This document shows, one piece after another, positions 42,401 to 53,030 of a stretch of DNA of 64,000 nt. This DNA comes from Metridium senile (lineage: Eukaryota > Cnidaria > Anthozoa > Actiniaria > Metridiidae), in the NCBI GenBank assembly GCA_949775045.1, contig OX459096.1, positions 43,928,379-43,992,378 on the forward strand, written 5' to 3'. The translations under genes were made by a program, and so were the position numbers. The notes under the pieces are model-generated. The model saw nothing but the letters and a program-made list of their open reading frames with translations, did no database searches and had not been told where the DNA came from. Numbering within the stretch: the stretch's first letter is position 1; each line of letters opens with the position of its first letter.

Positions 42401-44716
42401 ATGCCTCTATCTGAGGATTAGGTGTTTTTAGCAATCTTTTCAATGGTTTTGAATCACATTTTGTAACTAATAGAAAAGATACTTTTTGTATTCAGTCTGA
42501 AATTATGGACATGAAAGAAGAAATGATGAACGATGCTGTAGACGATGTGATAGGTGATGAGGAAGATGACGAAGAAAGGTATGCAATATGTTTGTTTATA
42601 AATTGTGGCAAAATGAACTGTTGTCTTTTCCAAATATTACCCAACCCCCCCTTCCTGGTGGGCAAAAATATCATAACTAACCCCTCTATATAGTTTCCAA
42701 AAATAATGTGACCCCTCTTCAATATTGTTGACCCCCCTCCATACACTAATAAATGATAGCCCCCTTATATCAGTTCAATCACACAAAAAACTAAAATCAA
42801 ACAACTGTGTCATTATTCAGTGGTGTACTGTGCAACTCGCCGTACCAATGATAGTCACTTACAAAAACTTTTGATGAATTTTTGACATTATTTTGACATT
42901 TTTTCATCTCAATTGGACCAATCACAGACATCAAAGTTTCTAAAGTCTCCGCCTCTGATGGATATTTACTCCGCCTCTCAATATAAACGTGTATCTGATT
43001 GGTCTGACTGAGATGAAAAAATGTCAAAATAATGTCAAAAATTCATCAAAAGTTTTTGTAAGTGACTATCATTGGTATGGCGAGTCGCACAGTAAGTAAG
43101 GTAGATTTGACTGCATAGAAAGGGGAAGTGTCACCTTAATAAACTCCCTGGGTGTGCACCTGATATTTTACAAGTTTCATTTAATAGTTTTAGATCCAAA
43201 TATCCATGATTTTATATATTAAGGAAACTATGTTTTCTCTCTTTCACAGTGACAAACTTGTAGCTCAAGTATTTGATGAACTTGGACTACAGTTGACAGA
43301 AGAGGTAATTTTGATCATTTTAATGATATGTAAAATATAAATTTTCCTACTGGTTCTAGTGCAAAACAAGGCTTCTCGAGATATAACCCATAACATATTC
43401 TAATCTTAGTACAAACTACATCTTTTGCCTTATAAATAATATCAAAATTTTTAGCTGTTTACTTTGTGAAGTATCTAGTTAGTCATACACTGAATGATAT
43501 ATATTACAGATGTCAGATTCAAGTGTCAGACCATCAGCATTTTTTTGGAAACAACAATATAATATATATGAATATTATACACTTCAATGGTTTGATTAAA
43601 AGGAAAGGGCCCCTCAAGCGTAAACAATAAAAAATACTGTTAGCCTCACGTTCACATTGAAACACAATAGAGTTTTCACATGTATTCAAGGCGAGCCAGT
43701 CAAGAACAATTAGCTATTTTTTTATTCTATTTTATTAGCTTCGCCCAAAAACACAAAGGAAGATTACATATCATATGAATTAAACTGGGGTGGGCAGGGA
43801 ACCCACAACAGCAAGGCCAGTTACTGCAGGCCCTTGAAGTTGTTGATTTTATTGTCAATTTTATTAAAATTGGATGCCATTTTTCATTATTAATTTAGCT
43901 ATCAGATATTCCTACAGCTGGTAATGCTGTGGGCAAAAAGGAACCTGCAGGAGCTGCTAAAGTGCCTGCAATGGCCGATGCAGATGCTGATCTACAAGCC
44001 AGGTAATCTACTTTAATGTTATTTAATCCTCTTTAATCTTGAGCACAGATTAATAGATGGCGAAAAACAATCAATTATTGTGGATGCATATTTATGGTTC
44101 TATGGATGAAGCGATATCAGCGATATCAAATCTGGAGAATTGATTTAGAATGGACCTCAAGAGAATACTTTTAGATCTGGAGAGATCATGATTTCTGACA
44201 TTTGGCTTGATTTCCCTCAGAAATCTAGAACCCTAACACAACCAGGTGATCATGACATTAAAATTGAAAATTGGAGAGTTGCATGCTTGGAACTAATTGA
44301 AGTGGCCATGAGTGATGCAAAACTCAGGGGCCGGTTGTACGAATGTAGAGCGGATAAAATCCTATGCTATAACTTTAACTTTATCCACCCAATCAAGTGG
44401 CTGTTTTTTTGGTTTTGGCCTCACCATAAGCAACAGGGACGGATCCTGAAATTTGACAAGGGGTGGGGGGGGAACTTTGATATCCTAATGGCAGACACAA
44501 GAGCGCAAAGATTGTAATGCCCTAGCTTTTCTTTGCTAAAACGGGACTTTACTACAGTTTACCCCCTCTGTCCGCCTGTGATCAATTATATGCAAGTGTT
44601 GTGTATGATAAATTTGTAATAGTACTGGCCGGTTGTAGTGGAAGTAAGTGAAGTTGACGCTGCAAGTTGACATTTGTCTCTTCTTTTGTAGACTGGAAAA
44701 CCTGAGAAGAGAATAA
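39405..44716 (+). CDS. CHMP2A: CHMP2A, ESCRT-III subunit (charged multivesicular body protein 2a)
   Basis: Nine coding exons: 39405-39490, 40123-40210, 40888-40992, 41595-41645, 42086-42157, 42496-42578, 43250-43304, 43899-44002, 44692-44716. The product is 222 residues, the same length as I recall for human CHMP2A. Family role: cytosolic subunit that co-assembles with CHMP3 into ESCRT-III filaments for multivesicular body formation, cytokinetic abscission and membrane repair. The N-terminus MPLEFLFGRKKTPEEMLKQ is the conserved amphipathic start plus basic helix. RTRRYVKKFILMRANIQAV and KLPEIQKIMMEFEKQ are family signatures. An acidic stretch (DEEDDEES) follows, and the C-terminal DADADLQARLENLRRE is the MIT-interacting motif (MIM1) that recruits VPS4. 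All splice sites are GT/AG and phases agree. An AATAAA lies about 50 bases past the stop. It is convergent with RETSAT. Confidence 0.96.
39510..39715. repeat. Tandem duplication in CHMP2A intron 1
   Basis: TTGTTGTGTGTTTTTACTTT and the following 60 bases occur at 39511 and again at 39635, spacing 124. A further piece, ACAACCTAAATATTATATTA, at about 39609 recurs with one change near 40046. The second copy is followed at once by the palindrome at 39713. Confidence 0.85.
39713..39826. mobile_element. Palindromic element in CHMP2A intron 1
   Basis: AAGTAGTGTTTACAACATG and its inverse CGAATGTTGTAAACTACTT form the ends; GTGTTGTATCGGC and GCCGATACAACAC, then GATACAATCGC and GCGATTGTATC, pair inward. 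The hairpin covers almost the full 114 bases. Confidence 0.82.
41133..41392. mobile_element. TACACCTAGTTCAAAA MITE (right end incomplete), CHMP2A intron 3
   Basis: The left end TACACCTAGTTCAAAAATGG followed by GTTGTCGCAGCCGAAGCTAC is inverted by GTGTGTGGACTGTAGCTTTG at the right, but the last ~30 bases of the right terminus are missing. An intact relative is at 62935-63228. Confidence 0.75.
42630..42780. repeat. Interspersed repeat (AATAATGTGACCCC type), copy 1
   Basis: CTTTTCCAAATATTACCCAA, GGCAAAAATATCATAAC and AAATAATGTGACCCC are shared, in order, with 48364-48560 in a RETSAT intron. It has no coding content. Confidence 0.75.
42830..43090. mobile_element. Long-armed MITE in CHMP2A intron 6
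   Basis: Arms of about 82 bases are nearly perfect inverted copies: the left begins GTGCAACTCGCCGTACCAAT and the right ends ATTGGTATGGCGAGTCGCAC. A loop of about 95 bases separates them. If transcribed with the intron it would form a long hairpin RNA. Confidence 0.9.
44328..44410. mobile_element. Left end of a GGCCGGTTGTACGAA element, CHMP2A intron 8
   Basis: GGGGCCGGTTGTACGAATGT followed by GCGGATAAAATCC matches, inverted, the end at 31784-31800. The rest of the element is not recognisable. Confidence 0.5.
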
Positions 44717-45247
44717 CAACTTCAAAACAATGACATTAACTGAAAACTGTACATAAAATTCCCATGTAATAAATTGTAATTCAGACACTCTTAATCTTTA
44801 ATGGTAGGAATATTACACAAAGTGTAATGGCAGTCTGTACAAACATGTTTATATTATACAGTGCAAACAATATACCCATGAATCAAGTGGTACTAATTAG
44901 TATTAAATGGTGCTAATTATAATTAAACAATAGAATCAGCATAAAATTGTACTACATAGTATTACTAATACATGTTTCATGCAGGGTATATTATTTGCAC
45001 TCTATCAAATATACAGGTGAGAATAAAGATGGATGATGACTGAGAACTTTGGATGATAATTTTCACAATAATCTACTTTCTTTAATACATCTTAAGAAAC
45101 TTGAAAGCAGGGTTTTTGATAGTGATTGACAAGTAGTATTTAAAAAAAGTCACCCTACCTGTGTATTTCTAATAAAACCTTCTCCTTAGTCTCAATAAAT
45201 ATCAGTACCAGTAGATAATAACCTCGACATTGTCTGACATTGAGACT

Positions 45248-45411
45248 AAAGGCCCGGGCAAATGGCTTCAACATTTGTTCGATTTTGTTGAACGCTGTAG
45301 AGTGGTTGTTGAACGTAGGTTTCAACAATGTTGAAATGGGGTTGCAAACGGCTTCAACATTGCCATTCAACAAAATTGAACCGATGTTGAAGTTGTTTGC
45401 ACAGGCCTTAA
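45248..45411. mobile_element. MITE with AAGGCCCGGGCAAA...TTCAACA termini
   Basis: TAAAGGCCCGGGCAAATGGC with CTTCAACATT is inverted by TGAAGTTGTTTGCACAGGCC. CAACATTGTTGAAA-type palindromes lie in the middle. A related copy is at 50672-50860. Confidence 0.82.
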
Positions 45412-46145
45412 AGTGAAAGCAGGCAGCCATGACAGCTAGTGCTACAGTGAATAAAATATAATCCCTTGCGCATGCGGTGTTCCTTGATGTTTTAATAGCA
45501 CAATAAAACACATGTGTAAGTGAATGTTTTATTTAAAATTTATTATTCCTTGGTCGTACCTTCTACAAATACTAATATTGCTAAATAATCACCCCAATTC
45601 TGCAAACATAAGATTGTCAATCACTGCAATGTTTTGTACTAATACATACTAAATAGCACTGATAGGATATACAAAAGAAAACAATATGGTCATAACAATA
45701 GTTTAAGTGCTAATAGGCCATTACATTGGCCATGTAACAAACATTTTAAGCTTTATTTAGCATGCTCATAGCAGATTACCCAATATTTTGTTTATTTTTG
45801 TTAGAAAAATGAGTTCCTGATATACATTTGTTTTTTTACAACTCGATTTTTAAACTTTTATAAAATATGACAGTAAGCGATCACATCATAATCCCAATCA
45901 ATATTTTAACAATAATAATTGATTATTGTAATTGTAAAAATGTTCAGTTGATTTAACAGATAGTTTCTAGTATCTGTTTGTAAAATATTATTAAAAGCTA
46001 AATGAAAGTATAATTATAGCATTTTGGAAAGGCAGTAATAATGTAATAATGTAATAATGTAATAAAATTACAATTTTGTTTACCAAACTGGTGTGGACAT
46101 GCTTTTCTTCATGGTATCTTTTGTCTTCTAAAAAACACCTTATTA

Positions 46146-46335
46146 GTCGGGCTAGAGGGCCCGACTCTAGGTTTACCTTTTAGCCAATCTATGTATGTAT
46201 CTATCTGTCATGTCGCGTATAGTCCCCCATGATGCTTTGGGAAGGAAACAGGAAGCCCAAAGTAGAATTGTTTAGCCTCCTGTGTTGATTTTATGACTAG
46301 CCCGACTTCACGCTCATAGAGCGTCTAGTTTTCAT
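46146..46335. mobile_element. Inverted-repeat element (AGTCGGGCTAG...CTAGCCCGACT)
   Basis: AGTCGGGCTAGAGGGCCCGA at the left is partly inverted at the right by ACTAGCCCGACTTCACGCTC. An ATGTATGTATCTATCTGTC low-complexity run lies inside. Confidence 0.55.
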
Positions 46336-46772
46336 TTTATAATGCCTTATTTCTGTTTTTTAATAAAAATTATTTTAAAAAAAACATGACTAGAAGAACT
46401 GATCATGTTAGCTATGGTATGTAGTGAGCCATAGAGAAGAATAGAGAAAAAACTATAATAAAATTGCAACTTGTTTATTTACTCACTTACTTGCCCATTC
46501 ATTTGTTACATCATTCACTTATTCACACATCCTTTTATTCACCTTTCCATTCAATCTCTGAAGATGAATTGCACTCAATCATTGACAATCATACATGTCA
46601 GATGCTAACACCAACATTCTTTCTCAAAACCTAATACACCCAGAATCAGTTGAAACATGTTATTTAATAGTTATTGACAGAACAGTTATGCTCGTAAAAA
46701 AGGAATGACTAACTAGTGTTACAACACACTAACTCCAGCAATTTGTTATTGCAGTGTTTTTCATTTCTTTGT

Positions 46773-49700
46773 TCATTTTACTCGTTTTTTCAAGTTCAGC
46801 ATATCTGACATGACATTTCTCTTGAGTATTGCTGATGCAGCAAAGATGCCACCAAACATAGCACCAGCAAATCCACAGGTGAGAATATCTTGTCCAGACA
46901 TATACAAACCAGGAATAGGTGTCTCTGGACGTAGATTAACACATGTCTCAGGGCTAAACCGGTCTTTGTTGTGGTCAATACCATACATCTCGCCATGAGG
47001 TGCAGCAATGTAGTACTGGTTGCTAAGTGGTGAACCAACATCAAAGAACTCCTCCTTGTCTTTCAATTGAGGGAAGAAACGGCAAGTCTGCTCCCACATG
47101 CGTCTACCAATACGGTGCTTTAACTCTTCATAGTCCTCTCCACGTTTCATCACTCTCTTGTCCTTCCACTGCTCAAACCATTCGTAAGGTGTAAAGGTCA
47201 CAATGGTACATGTTGACTTGTCTGGGAATCGCTTCTCCCACTCGGGATCTTTAGTAGATGGAAAGGATATAAACAGAAGAGGAATGTCTTCCTTACCAGC
47301 CTCTTCTGCTTTCAATTGAGAGTATTTTTCTGTGATTTTATCCAGCTCGTTTCCAGAAAATGCCCAAGTGTTCTGAGCTTTAAGACCAAGATCTTTCTTG
47401 GAACCTTTGAGACCAATGTAGACTGACATAGCTCCAACACCATGCTTGACACCCTTGGTGTTCTTCATGATATCATCAAAAGGAGAGACACTTTGAGGAA
47501 GAAGCTTTTGATATGTGTTGAAGAACCCAGCACTTGATACCACTAATGGTGCAAGGATATCAATGTCACCACTACTTTTGGACACCCGGACACCTAGTAA
47601 ATCAAGGAGAAATCCAATAAATGGTCAATGATGACAACTGATGATAACCTATATATAACCCTGACTCCTGGAGGAAATGCACTTTAAAGTCTATACCTTT
47701 TGCATGGCCTGTTTCTTCATCCAGTAATATCTGAGTTACTTTTGCTCGTACCATGACTGCACCTCCCATTTTCTCCAGGGCCTGTGTCAAGTGAAGAGCA
47801 ATTTCACTAGCACCACCTTTTGGATATGATGCCCCATTCATGAAGTGATTGACAAGTAAAGCATGCATGGCAAAGCTGGCATCTTTAGGTACATTTCCTG
47901 GAATATTGATAGAAGAAAAAGTGTCAAACAACAGGCCATTTTTTTTATTAAGGTGACCTAGAAATATGTTAGAAATCGTTTATTGTTCGTTGAACAACTC
48001 AGAAACTACTATATCACGGCAAGAAGTTTGACTGATGTGTATAGTATGATAAACCTTTGTAGTTAGAGTTGTTTTTGAGTTGTTCAATGAACAATAAACG
48101 ATTTCTAAAATATTTCTGGGTGCCCACGGTTTTTCGATTTGCACTGTAACTTGATTCTCAATTCCTTCCAACCAAAACTGATAATCTTTCCAAAAAGCAC
48201 AACCCTTACTATCAGTACCAAATAAGATTGCCTGTTTTTATTACAGCCCCAAAAGCATGAATTTGTAGAAACAGATAAAACACTTATAACAACAAGATTT
48301 TGGGGTGTAAACAAGGGGGCATCCATTTATTAGTGTATGGGGAAGGGGGATCGGCAAAATCACCTATTGTCTTTTCCAAATATTACCTAACACCCTTTTC
48401 CTGGTTGGCAAAAATATCATAACCCCCCTGTATTTTGTGCAGTTTTTATTAAAACCCTAAAAAACAGCATACAATTTGTAACAACTCCCCTATAAAGCTT
48501 TCGAAAATAATGTGACCCCCCTTAAAATTGCCGACCCACACATACACTATTAAATGAAAGCACCCTAAAGGCACATGTAGCTGATTTCTATATGTTTTAC
48601 TTCTTGCAAATTGTCATGGAAATAGTGATTAATAATAAATAACATATCTTGCAATGGTTACCATAATCTCCAAAGCAATAAGCCAAAACAGTCTTCAAGT
48701 CGTTGTTGTCAGTCAGTTCATCAAGGACATCTGTCAAAGATCTTCTGGACAGCTTGAAGTAGTCAGTGAAAAGATGTACTAAGCCAGTGGACACCAAAAA
48801 CCTTCCAAGAAACTGAGGCAGGGATTTCAGTATAAATGAACCCATGACAGATTTCCTCATTTTCTAAACAATGAAAACAAAACGAAAATTAGTACTGACA
48901 TTATGCAAATCTGTCTTAAACAGCTGCTTTGGATTAGAGTTGTCAAACATGAAAACGTTTTTGCCATGTAAGATTACATATAGTATATACCTAAATCAAT
49001 CAATAAGGAATTTTTCATTCTAAATACCAAATGCATGCATAGATTTTTAATTTGGCAAGTGAGAGAGAGCTGTTTAACCCTCTATAAATACGTTCTTAAC
49101 ATAACTTTACAAAATGCAAATGCGTAACCAAAATCTTTTGTCTCAAGGTGCCATTTTGGAACTGTTTGTTTTGACATCAAACAATCCTTTGCACACTAAA
49201 TTGACTCTCTCACCTTTGGCCAACCTTGCTTCTTTTACCAACTCATAAGTTTCCAACAAATTTTATAACAATTTTTATGATTGTTTACCTTCAAAAGTGC
49301 CAGGTATTTATCAATGGCAGGCTTTTCATTGGAAAACTTTTCATATAATGCATCCTTAAATTCCTTCCGTCCACTCATTATTGGAAACAACTTAGGGTTG
49401 CTAAGGTCACCAATAGCAACAGTATCGTACTGTTTCTCCAAAGGAGACCAAACTAGCTGTCCATCCGTCAACTGGTCGATGAGGAATTTGGTAATAGTCT
49501 GATTCTGCATTTCACCAATATAATGGATTCCTGTGTCAAATTCAAACCCTGAAACGAAGTTGACAGAGTTTATAAATATTTGCTCTTACAATTATATATT
49601 GTTTCTCATTTATTTATTTATGTGCTATTCCACTTGAACATTTTTGAAAAGGTTGTCGCAAGACTGGACTGTCTAATTTGTCTATATATAGCTATTTCAA

Positions 49701-51421
49701 AATATAGATTGAATTTTGAATACTAGCTGAATAATTATGTAGTCCATTCCAATAACTAAGTGCATTGCCAGCATTCAGGACCCTCTTGTAAGATCTACAA
49801 TGCATCTTGGTCCTGGATCGCACTATAGATTCAGTATATTCAAATTTTTTTAACCAGCTGACAGACAGACCATTAAAAATGGGGGGGGGAGTAGAATTTT
49901 GGTGATTGGGCAATTCATCCGTGCAGGATATTTTTTCCCCTTGAGACTGAGGCTGTTGGATATTTTTTTCAGCTTTGCAAGCTATTTAATTTTTCAGTTT
50001 TTTTTTGTTGTGCACGATATTTTTGGGGGTAATTAGCCCACATCAATTATTTAAGGACATTCCGTAGTAATAGATTTTCACATAACTTTTTATTGAAACT
50101 TTGTACAGTTATACTTTAAGACATGGGCATTTCAAAAAAAGGGGGGTCACCGTGTTGGTTTTGGCACTAGATCACGTCAAAGTTACTCATTTTGACTGCG
50201 CGCAAGAGTAATATTTCGATGTATAAAATGAAAAGAAAAGGCGATTAATGGCACTCTTTTTTGATATTAGTATTGAAATATTAGGTTTAATTACATCTTA
50301 GCATCCCAAGTCTTCATTCACACACAATACTTGGATAGTAAAGTGGACCTGTTAAAAGAAAATAGCGATAATGCAATACACGAGCGTATTGATCGCGAAC
50401 ACCTGGATGACAGAATATTACCACAATTCTGAAATATCTCGAAATCTGGACATAAATATTTATTCAAACTCGGATATGTGTTTGCAAACCTGGATACCAT
50501 TAGTTTAACACCATAAAAAAGATAGGTCACCGTATTCGTTTTGGCGCTATGGCACTTGAATGTACGAATTGTGATCTTTTAGTAATACCGACATAGCGCG
50601 CGCAAGGTACGCGAGCTGTAGCGCGCGCTCTCGCTGGTCAAAATTGTGCGCAGTAGAGCGTTCGTTCCTTTATAAGGCCCAGGCAAACGGTTTCAACATT
50701 TGCTCCATCATCCGTTCGATTTTGTTGAATGGCAATGTTTAAACGCTTTTAAACTCTTTCAACATTGTTGAAACGTGTTGAATCGATGGTGAATCGATGT
50801 TGAAAGGGTTTAATCATTGCCATGCAACAAAATCGAACGGATGTTGAAACAAATGTTGTAACCGCGGAGACAACGTAAATGAAGTGAATCCAAATGAACG
50901 GCTGCAAATTCGCTTGTTTTTGTTTTAATTTCCTTTGGTACTTTTTGTACTAGTATTTAATTATCTATCAATATCTAATTCAATAAGGCTTTTTACCAAC
51001 CTTTATCGTGAAAAGTATGGCAGCAACCACCAGATTGATCGTGTTGCTCAAGAACAAGCACTTTCTTCCCACTCTTTGCTAGCAAGCAAGCACACGACAT
51101 CCCCCCTATTCCACTACCAATAACAATCGCATCCAAGTTCTCTGGGATCTTCTTGGCACTAAAACCTTGCTTCAGAATACGATCTCGTTCATTTTGGTCA
51201 AGGATTACTGGCTCGGGGGGTCTTCGTGTGTCTTTTTCGAACGGATTCTTGCCTCGGACAGCCAAATATCGACGAATTTTAAAGAAAATATAAGGCACCA
51301 GTAGGCCTAGTATTAACCCTAAAAGAATAGGGATGTTGCACGATCTGAGAGCGTTTAAAACGAAGGAAACTACAATCGACATATTGCCAAATAGTGAAAT
51401 AGTACACACAACAGTGGACAA
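46773..51421 (-). CDS. RETSAT: RETSAT, all-trans-retinol 13,14-reductase-like flavoprotein
   Basis: Five coding exons: 51421-51001, 49548-49289, 48863-48662, 47897-47697, 47593-46773; 634 residues (621 if Met14 is used), against about 610 for human RETSAT. Known family role: FAD-dependent reductase of the ER membrane that saturates the 13,14 double bond of all-trans-retinol; in invertebrates the substrate is uncertain. Seen here: a hydrophobic N-terminal anchor (IPILLGLILGLLVPYIFF), the FAD-binding motif DAIVIGSGIGGMSCACLLA with VLVLEQHDQSGGCCHTF after it, FEFDTGIHYIG, FAMHALLVNHFMNG, TPYEWFEQW, and a C-terminal GLYMSGQDILTCGFAGAMFG as in human RETSAT. The last residues KKRVK are basic. Intron phases agree throughout. 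Introns 1 and 3 carry MITEs. The first ATG lies only 20 bases from a transposon-like terminus at 51442. Confidence 0.95.
47951..48145. mobile_element. MITE with GTGCAAATCGAAAAACCGTGGG terminus, RETSAT intron 3
   Basis: The right end, read on the minus strand, starts GTGCAAATCGAAAAACCGTG and GGCACCCAGAAATATTTTAG; the left end carries a diverged inverse. AAATCGTTTATTGTTC and its inverse pair near each end. The interior CATCAGTCAAACTTCTTGC is shared with 55061-55268. Confidence 0.82.
48364..48560. repeat. Interspersed repeat (AATAATGTGACCCC type), copy 2
   Basis: It matches 42630-42780 in order, with a ~50 base insertion containing GTATTTTGTGCAGTTTT. It lies in RETSAT intron 3. Confidence 0.72.
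50672..50860. mobile_element. MITE related to 45248-45411, RETSAT intron 1
   Basis: It starts TATAAGGCCCAGGCAAACGG with TTTCAACATTTG. ATCCGTTCGATTTTGTTG and its inverse CAACAAAATCGAACGGAT pair strongly. The far right terminus (inverse of GGCCCAGGCAAA) is lost. Confidence 0.8.
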
Positions 51422-51441
51422 TAGTGAAGATAGTCACACTT

Positions 51442-52370
51442 ATGCACTAGTCAATTGAAACCCCCGCCCCCCGACCCCCGGGACTAGCGGGGCACTGAAC
51501 GGGGACGTGACGCGTTTTTAACGTGCTTTTATAGCAATATTGCACCGGGGGGTCGGGATTTTAACTAATTGTCTTCGCAGCGGGGCCAGCGAGCGGGGAT
51601 TTTAACGCTCGTTTGAATATGTAAGGGCCTGGAAACTAGAGGTCGGCCATCTTGGAAAATACCCAGAAAGCATTGGTATTCTAACATCGGTATTCTATAG
51701 GTGTGGATGATATTAATATTCCGATCCTTTGCTAGAATGGAAAAACGAAAGGTGAGTCAACACGCGTACTTTTAATGAAAACAAATCACGAATGTTGAAG
51801 ATTTTATCCATGATATTTTGCCATTATTGATATATCTTACATTAATTTGTTTTGGTTAATTTTGTTTGTAGATGATCCTGAGAAATTTTGCCTCTGTAAT
51901 CATGCAGCCGTTTGGATTGCTGTGACAGCAAAGAGTGTGATATAATGTGGTATCATCTCTCCTGTGTGGGCCTCAGAGCTGCCCCTTAGGGAAAATGGCT
52001 TTGTCAAAAGTGCAAATAAAACCACTATTCATTAAGCAATATTTACAAGCATTGTTCATTTTATACTTAAAATGACATTATGAAACCCAACTGACGCCCC
52101 TGAAAATATTGGAAATTAAATATTTGTGAATCAGAATGGAACACACAAAGATTAGCTATGCGTGGCACAGGAAATTGCAGTTGGAGTGAAATGTGTTTGT
52201 TTTTTTATTTACTACTAGACCAAAATAGCGGAGCCACAATAGCGGGGGCTTTAACAGTGAATGTGCCCCCGACTACCAGGGGAAATGTCTGATTTTAACA
52301 CTACCCAAACGTTAAATTCCCCGGTATTTCCCGGGGGTCGGGGGGCGGGGGTTTCAATTGACTAGTGCAT
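51442..52370. mobile_element. 929-bp inverted-repeat element carrying a broken PHD-finger-like exon
   Basis: The termini are nearly perfect inverted repeats of about 42 bases: ATGCACTAGTCAATTGAAAC at the left, then a C-rich CCGCCCCCCGACCCCCGG block, mirrored at the right by GTTTCAATTGACTAGTGCAT. Inside, on the plus strand, there is a short possible first exon (ATG at about 51738, donor AAAG/GTGAGT) and a PHD-like second exon. The left terminus is 20 bases from the RETSAT start codon. I could not identify a convincing target-site duplication. Confidence 0.82.
51872..52019 (+). pseudogene. PHD zinc-finger-like exon, frameshifted and with an in-frame stop
   Basis: After an acceptor TTTGTTTGTAG the sequence reads DDPEKFCLCN in one frame; then, shifted, CDSKECDIMWYHLSCVGL, a TAG stop at about 51987, and GKWLCQKCK before a terminal TAA. 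The spacing C-x-C ... C-x4-C ... H-x4-C ... C-x2-C and the Trp two residues before the His are those of ING-type PHD fingers (Zn-binding histone-H3 tail readers). One frameshift near 51900-51920 and one stop make it non-functional as read. It lies wholly between the inverted termini of the element at 51442-52370. Confidence 0.7.
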
Positions 52371-53030
52371 TAGCCTGCGTAGCGGCTCTCTAGGGGGAGG
52401 GGGGAGGGAGAGGGGAAAGGAGGAAGAGAGGAGCTGGGGCGAGAGAAGGGAAGGGAGAGCCTGCAATGGTCCTATTGTTTCATCGTTATCCGCCCCAATC
52501 AATGGATATTTTCGCTTGTCATAATTATCCAATCAGAGAGACATTTTTAAATGCACTTATGTTTGCTGTCAAAACACAAATATACATGAAGCAGACCAAT
52601 ATGGTTCAAACAATGTAAAAACAAGGATATTATTTTCTTACGGACTGAAACATAATTCCAAATGAAAGTCCTACCGCAATTGTTTAAATTTTGGAATTTG
52701 GTTAATTCCTTTTTACTAAAGTAAGCGTAATTCTCATTCAACAAATATAGTTTGGACAACCATAAAAGTTTATTTCTAACGGTACACGTGTGACCTCAGT
52801 TAACCTTAGGTAATGTTATATAGTATTATGCTATACGCTAATTATCACTGACAGTATTTAATCAGCTGATCTGTTACTTAAGCTTGATTGACGTACTCTC
52901 GACCATTGGGAATTTTCCTTCCGCCAGCAGAAGGAGAAATAACGATGAAACAATACCTCTCCCCCAGCCCCTCTCTTCCTCCTTTCCCCTCTCCCTCCCC
53001 CCTCCCCATAGAGAGCCGCTACGCAGGCTA
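52371..53030. mobile_element. 660-bp element with TAGCCTGCGTAGCGGCTCTCT termini
   Basis: The left end TAGCCTGCGTAGCGGCTCTC is exactly inverted at the right as GAGAGCCGCTACGCAGGCTA. Purine-rich GGGAGGGAGAGGGGAAAGGA and its inverse pyrimidine tract sit just inside, and CATCGTTATCCGCC-like and GAGAAATAACGATG segments extend the pairing. There is no coding frame. It begins at the base following the end of 51442-52370. Confidence 0.85.

Larger units (their letters stand above)
44717..46772. other. Intergenic region between the convergent CHMP2A and RETSAT genes
   Basis: It should contain both 3' UTRs. It holds a MITE at 45248-45411 and an inverted-repeat element at 46146-46335; the rest is AT-rich with TAATAATG runs near 46040. 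No gene seen. Confidence 0.55.

Noticed and set aside
44188..44517. 109-residue plus-strand frame in CHMP2A intron 8
   Set aside because: Includes the GGCCGGTTGTACGAA element terminus and lies between two well-defined CHMP2A exons; no motif.
51738..52019. Active PHD-finger gene upstream of RETSAT
   Set aside because: The PHD-like exon needs a frameshift and reads through a TAG stop, so as given it cannot encode a full finger; reported as a pseudogene inside an element.
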